Source: Thermococci archaeon (GTDB taxonomy: Archaea > Methanobacteriota_B > Thermococci > Thermococcales > Thermococcaceae). Taken from it: DNA of 6,496 nucleotides. The stretch's first letter is position 1, and every line of letters starts with the position of its first letter. Position numbers and translations under genes: made by a program. Below the pieces are notes generated by a model. It was not told where the DNA came from. It saw only the letters and a program-made list of their open reading frames with translations, and ran no database searches. Positions 5,682-6,496 of the stretch are shown in pieces. The stretch spans positions 1-6,496 of the forward strand of contig QMUB01000073.1 of the NCBI GenBank assembly GCA_003663695.1, read 5' to 3'.

Positions 5682-6496
5682 ATGAGCGGAAAGAAAGAGG
5701 TTAAATTAAAGGTGGCTTCTGCTTACCAGAGAGATGTTGGCAGGGGTATCGTTAGAGTGGATAGAATAACCATGAGAAAACTTGGTATTCAATCAGGGGA
5801 TATAATTGAAATTGTCGGGACTAAAAACACGGCTGCTGTTGCTTGGCCGGCATATCCCGAGGACGAGGGAGTGGGCATAATTAGGATGGATGGTACGATA
5901 AGAAAGAATGCTGGCGTTGGACTTGGAGAAGAGGTAACCATAAAGAGGGCGGATGTAAAGGAAGCCAGAAAAGTCGTGGTTGCTCCAACAGAACCCATAA
6001 TGTTTGGAGGGGATTTTGTAGAATGGCTCCATTCGAGGCTCATAGGGAGACCCGTCGTTAAAGGGGACTATATTAAAGTGGGTGTGCTCGGACAGGAGCT
6101 CACATTTGTGGTAACCGCAACACAGCCGAGCGGCATAGTTCAAATTACAAACTACACGGACTTTGAAATCTCGGAGAGACCCGTTAAAGAAGTCGAGAAA
6201 ACCACTGCTCTGGGTGTAACTTATGAAGATATTGGCGGCTTGAAAGAGGAAATTCAGAAGATCAGGGAGATGATCGAGCTTCCATTAAAGCACCCGGAAC
6301 TCTTTGAAAAGCTTGGTATCGAACCCCCAAAAGGTGTTCTTCTTTACGGGCCACCGGGCACGGGTAAAACACTACTAGCAAAAGCCGTGGCAAACGAGGC
6401 AAACGCTCACTTCATAGCAATCAACGGTCCAGAAATAATGAGCAAATTCTACGGAGAGAGTGAAGAAAGATTGAGGGACGTGTTTAAAGAAGCCCA
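5682..6496 (+). CDS. CDC48/VAT-type AAA+ ATPase, N-terminal part (3' end outside window)
   Basis: Archaeal homologue of p97/CDC48, a hexameric ATPase that unfolds proteins, often for the proteasome. The window holds the first 271 residues and two bases of the next codon. The N domain comes first: a double-psi barrel at about 6-90 ([26 protein letters not shown]) and a second N subdomain at about 95-165. The linker with [13 protein letters not shown] (179-191) leads into the D1 AAA module. D1 shows Walker A GPPGTGKT (223-230) and the pore-loop region [13 protein letters not shown] (251-263) with aromatic F256/Y257. Walker B and the second ring lie beyond the window. The start ATG has GAGGTGAT four bases upstream. 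Full-length relatives with two ATPase domains run to roughly 730-840 residues. The position after hsp20 fits a stress role; two-domain architecture is inferred from the N domain, not seen. Confidence 0.94.
   Translation, partial: MSGKKEVKLKVASAYQRDVGRGIVRVDRITMRKLGIQSGDIIEIVGTKNTAAVAWPAYPEDEGVGIIRMDGTIRKNAGVGLGEEVTIKRADVKEARKVVVAPTEPIMFGGDFVEWLHSRLIGRPVVKGDYIKVGVLGQELTFVVTATQPSGIVQITNYTDFEISERPVKEVEKTTALGVTYEDIGGLKEEIQKIREMIELPLKHPELFEKLGIEPPKGVLLYGPPGTGKTLLAKAVANEANAHFIAINGPEIMSKFYGESEERLRDVFKEA

Overview
The window looks like a chromosomal segment of a hyperthermophilic archaeon of the order Thermococcales (Thermococcus, Pyrococcus or Palaeococcus). The basis is the combination of an ADP-dependent phosphofructokinase, an archaeal XerA recombinase, a DUF835 protein, an Hsp20 gene with a Phr-type heat-shock operator, and a CDC48/VAT ATPase. 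Promoters are of the archaeal TATA type and Shine-Dalgarno sites resemble GGAGGTGAT. The genus cannot be settled from the sequence alone. No tRNA, rRNA, CRISPR array, insertion sequence or integrated element was seen.

Layout. (1) Positions 1-726 (+) hold the C-terminal half of pfkC, whose 5' part lies before the window. (2) Positions 728-2448 (-) hold a two-gene unit: a Toprim/coiled-coil protein of unknown function, followed by xerA. xerA converges on pfkC with a single base between the stop codons. (3) Positions 2449-2596 are a divergent promoter region. (4) Positions 2597-4444 (+) hold a methylmalonyl-CoA module: the B12-binding mutase subunit, the MeaB/ArgK GTPase and methylmalonyl-CoA epimerase. 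The large catalytic mutase subunit is not in the window. (5) Positions 4573-5025 (+) hold a lone DUF835 gene. (6) Positions 5135-6496 (+) hold a heat-shock pair, Hsp20 and the N-terminal third or so of a CDC48 AAA ATPase that runs off the window.

How the genes work together. The three methylmalonyl-CoA genes would interconvert methylmalonyl-CoA and succinyl-CoA: the epimerase supplies the R isomer, the mutase rearranges it using B12, and MeaB protects or loads the mutase. Hsp20 and CDC48 hold and unfold damaged proteins. The Toprim protein is co-oriented and closely spaced with xerA, so it may act in chromosome maintenance, but this is inference.

The least expected signal is a pair of 17-bp inverted repeats, YTGGACAAWRTATCCAR, one upstream of the mutase B12 subunit and one immediately upstream of MeaB. 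Their outermost bases change in a compensating way (T-A in one, C-G in the other), which suggests a real operator for a regulator of this module. Several open reading frames could be extended to upstream TTG codons, but promoter and Shine-Dalgarno positions argue for the downstream ATG starts used here.
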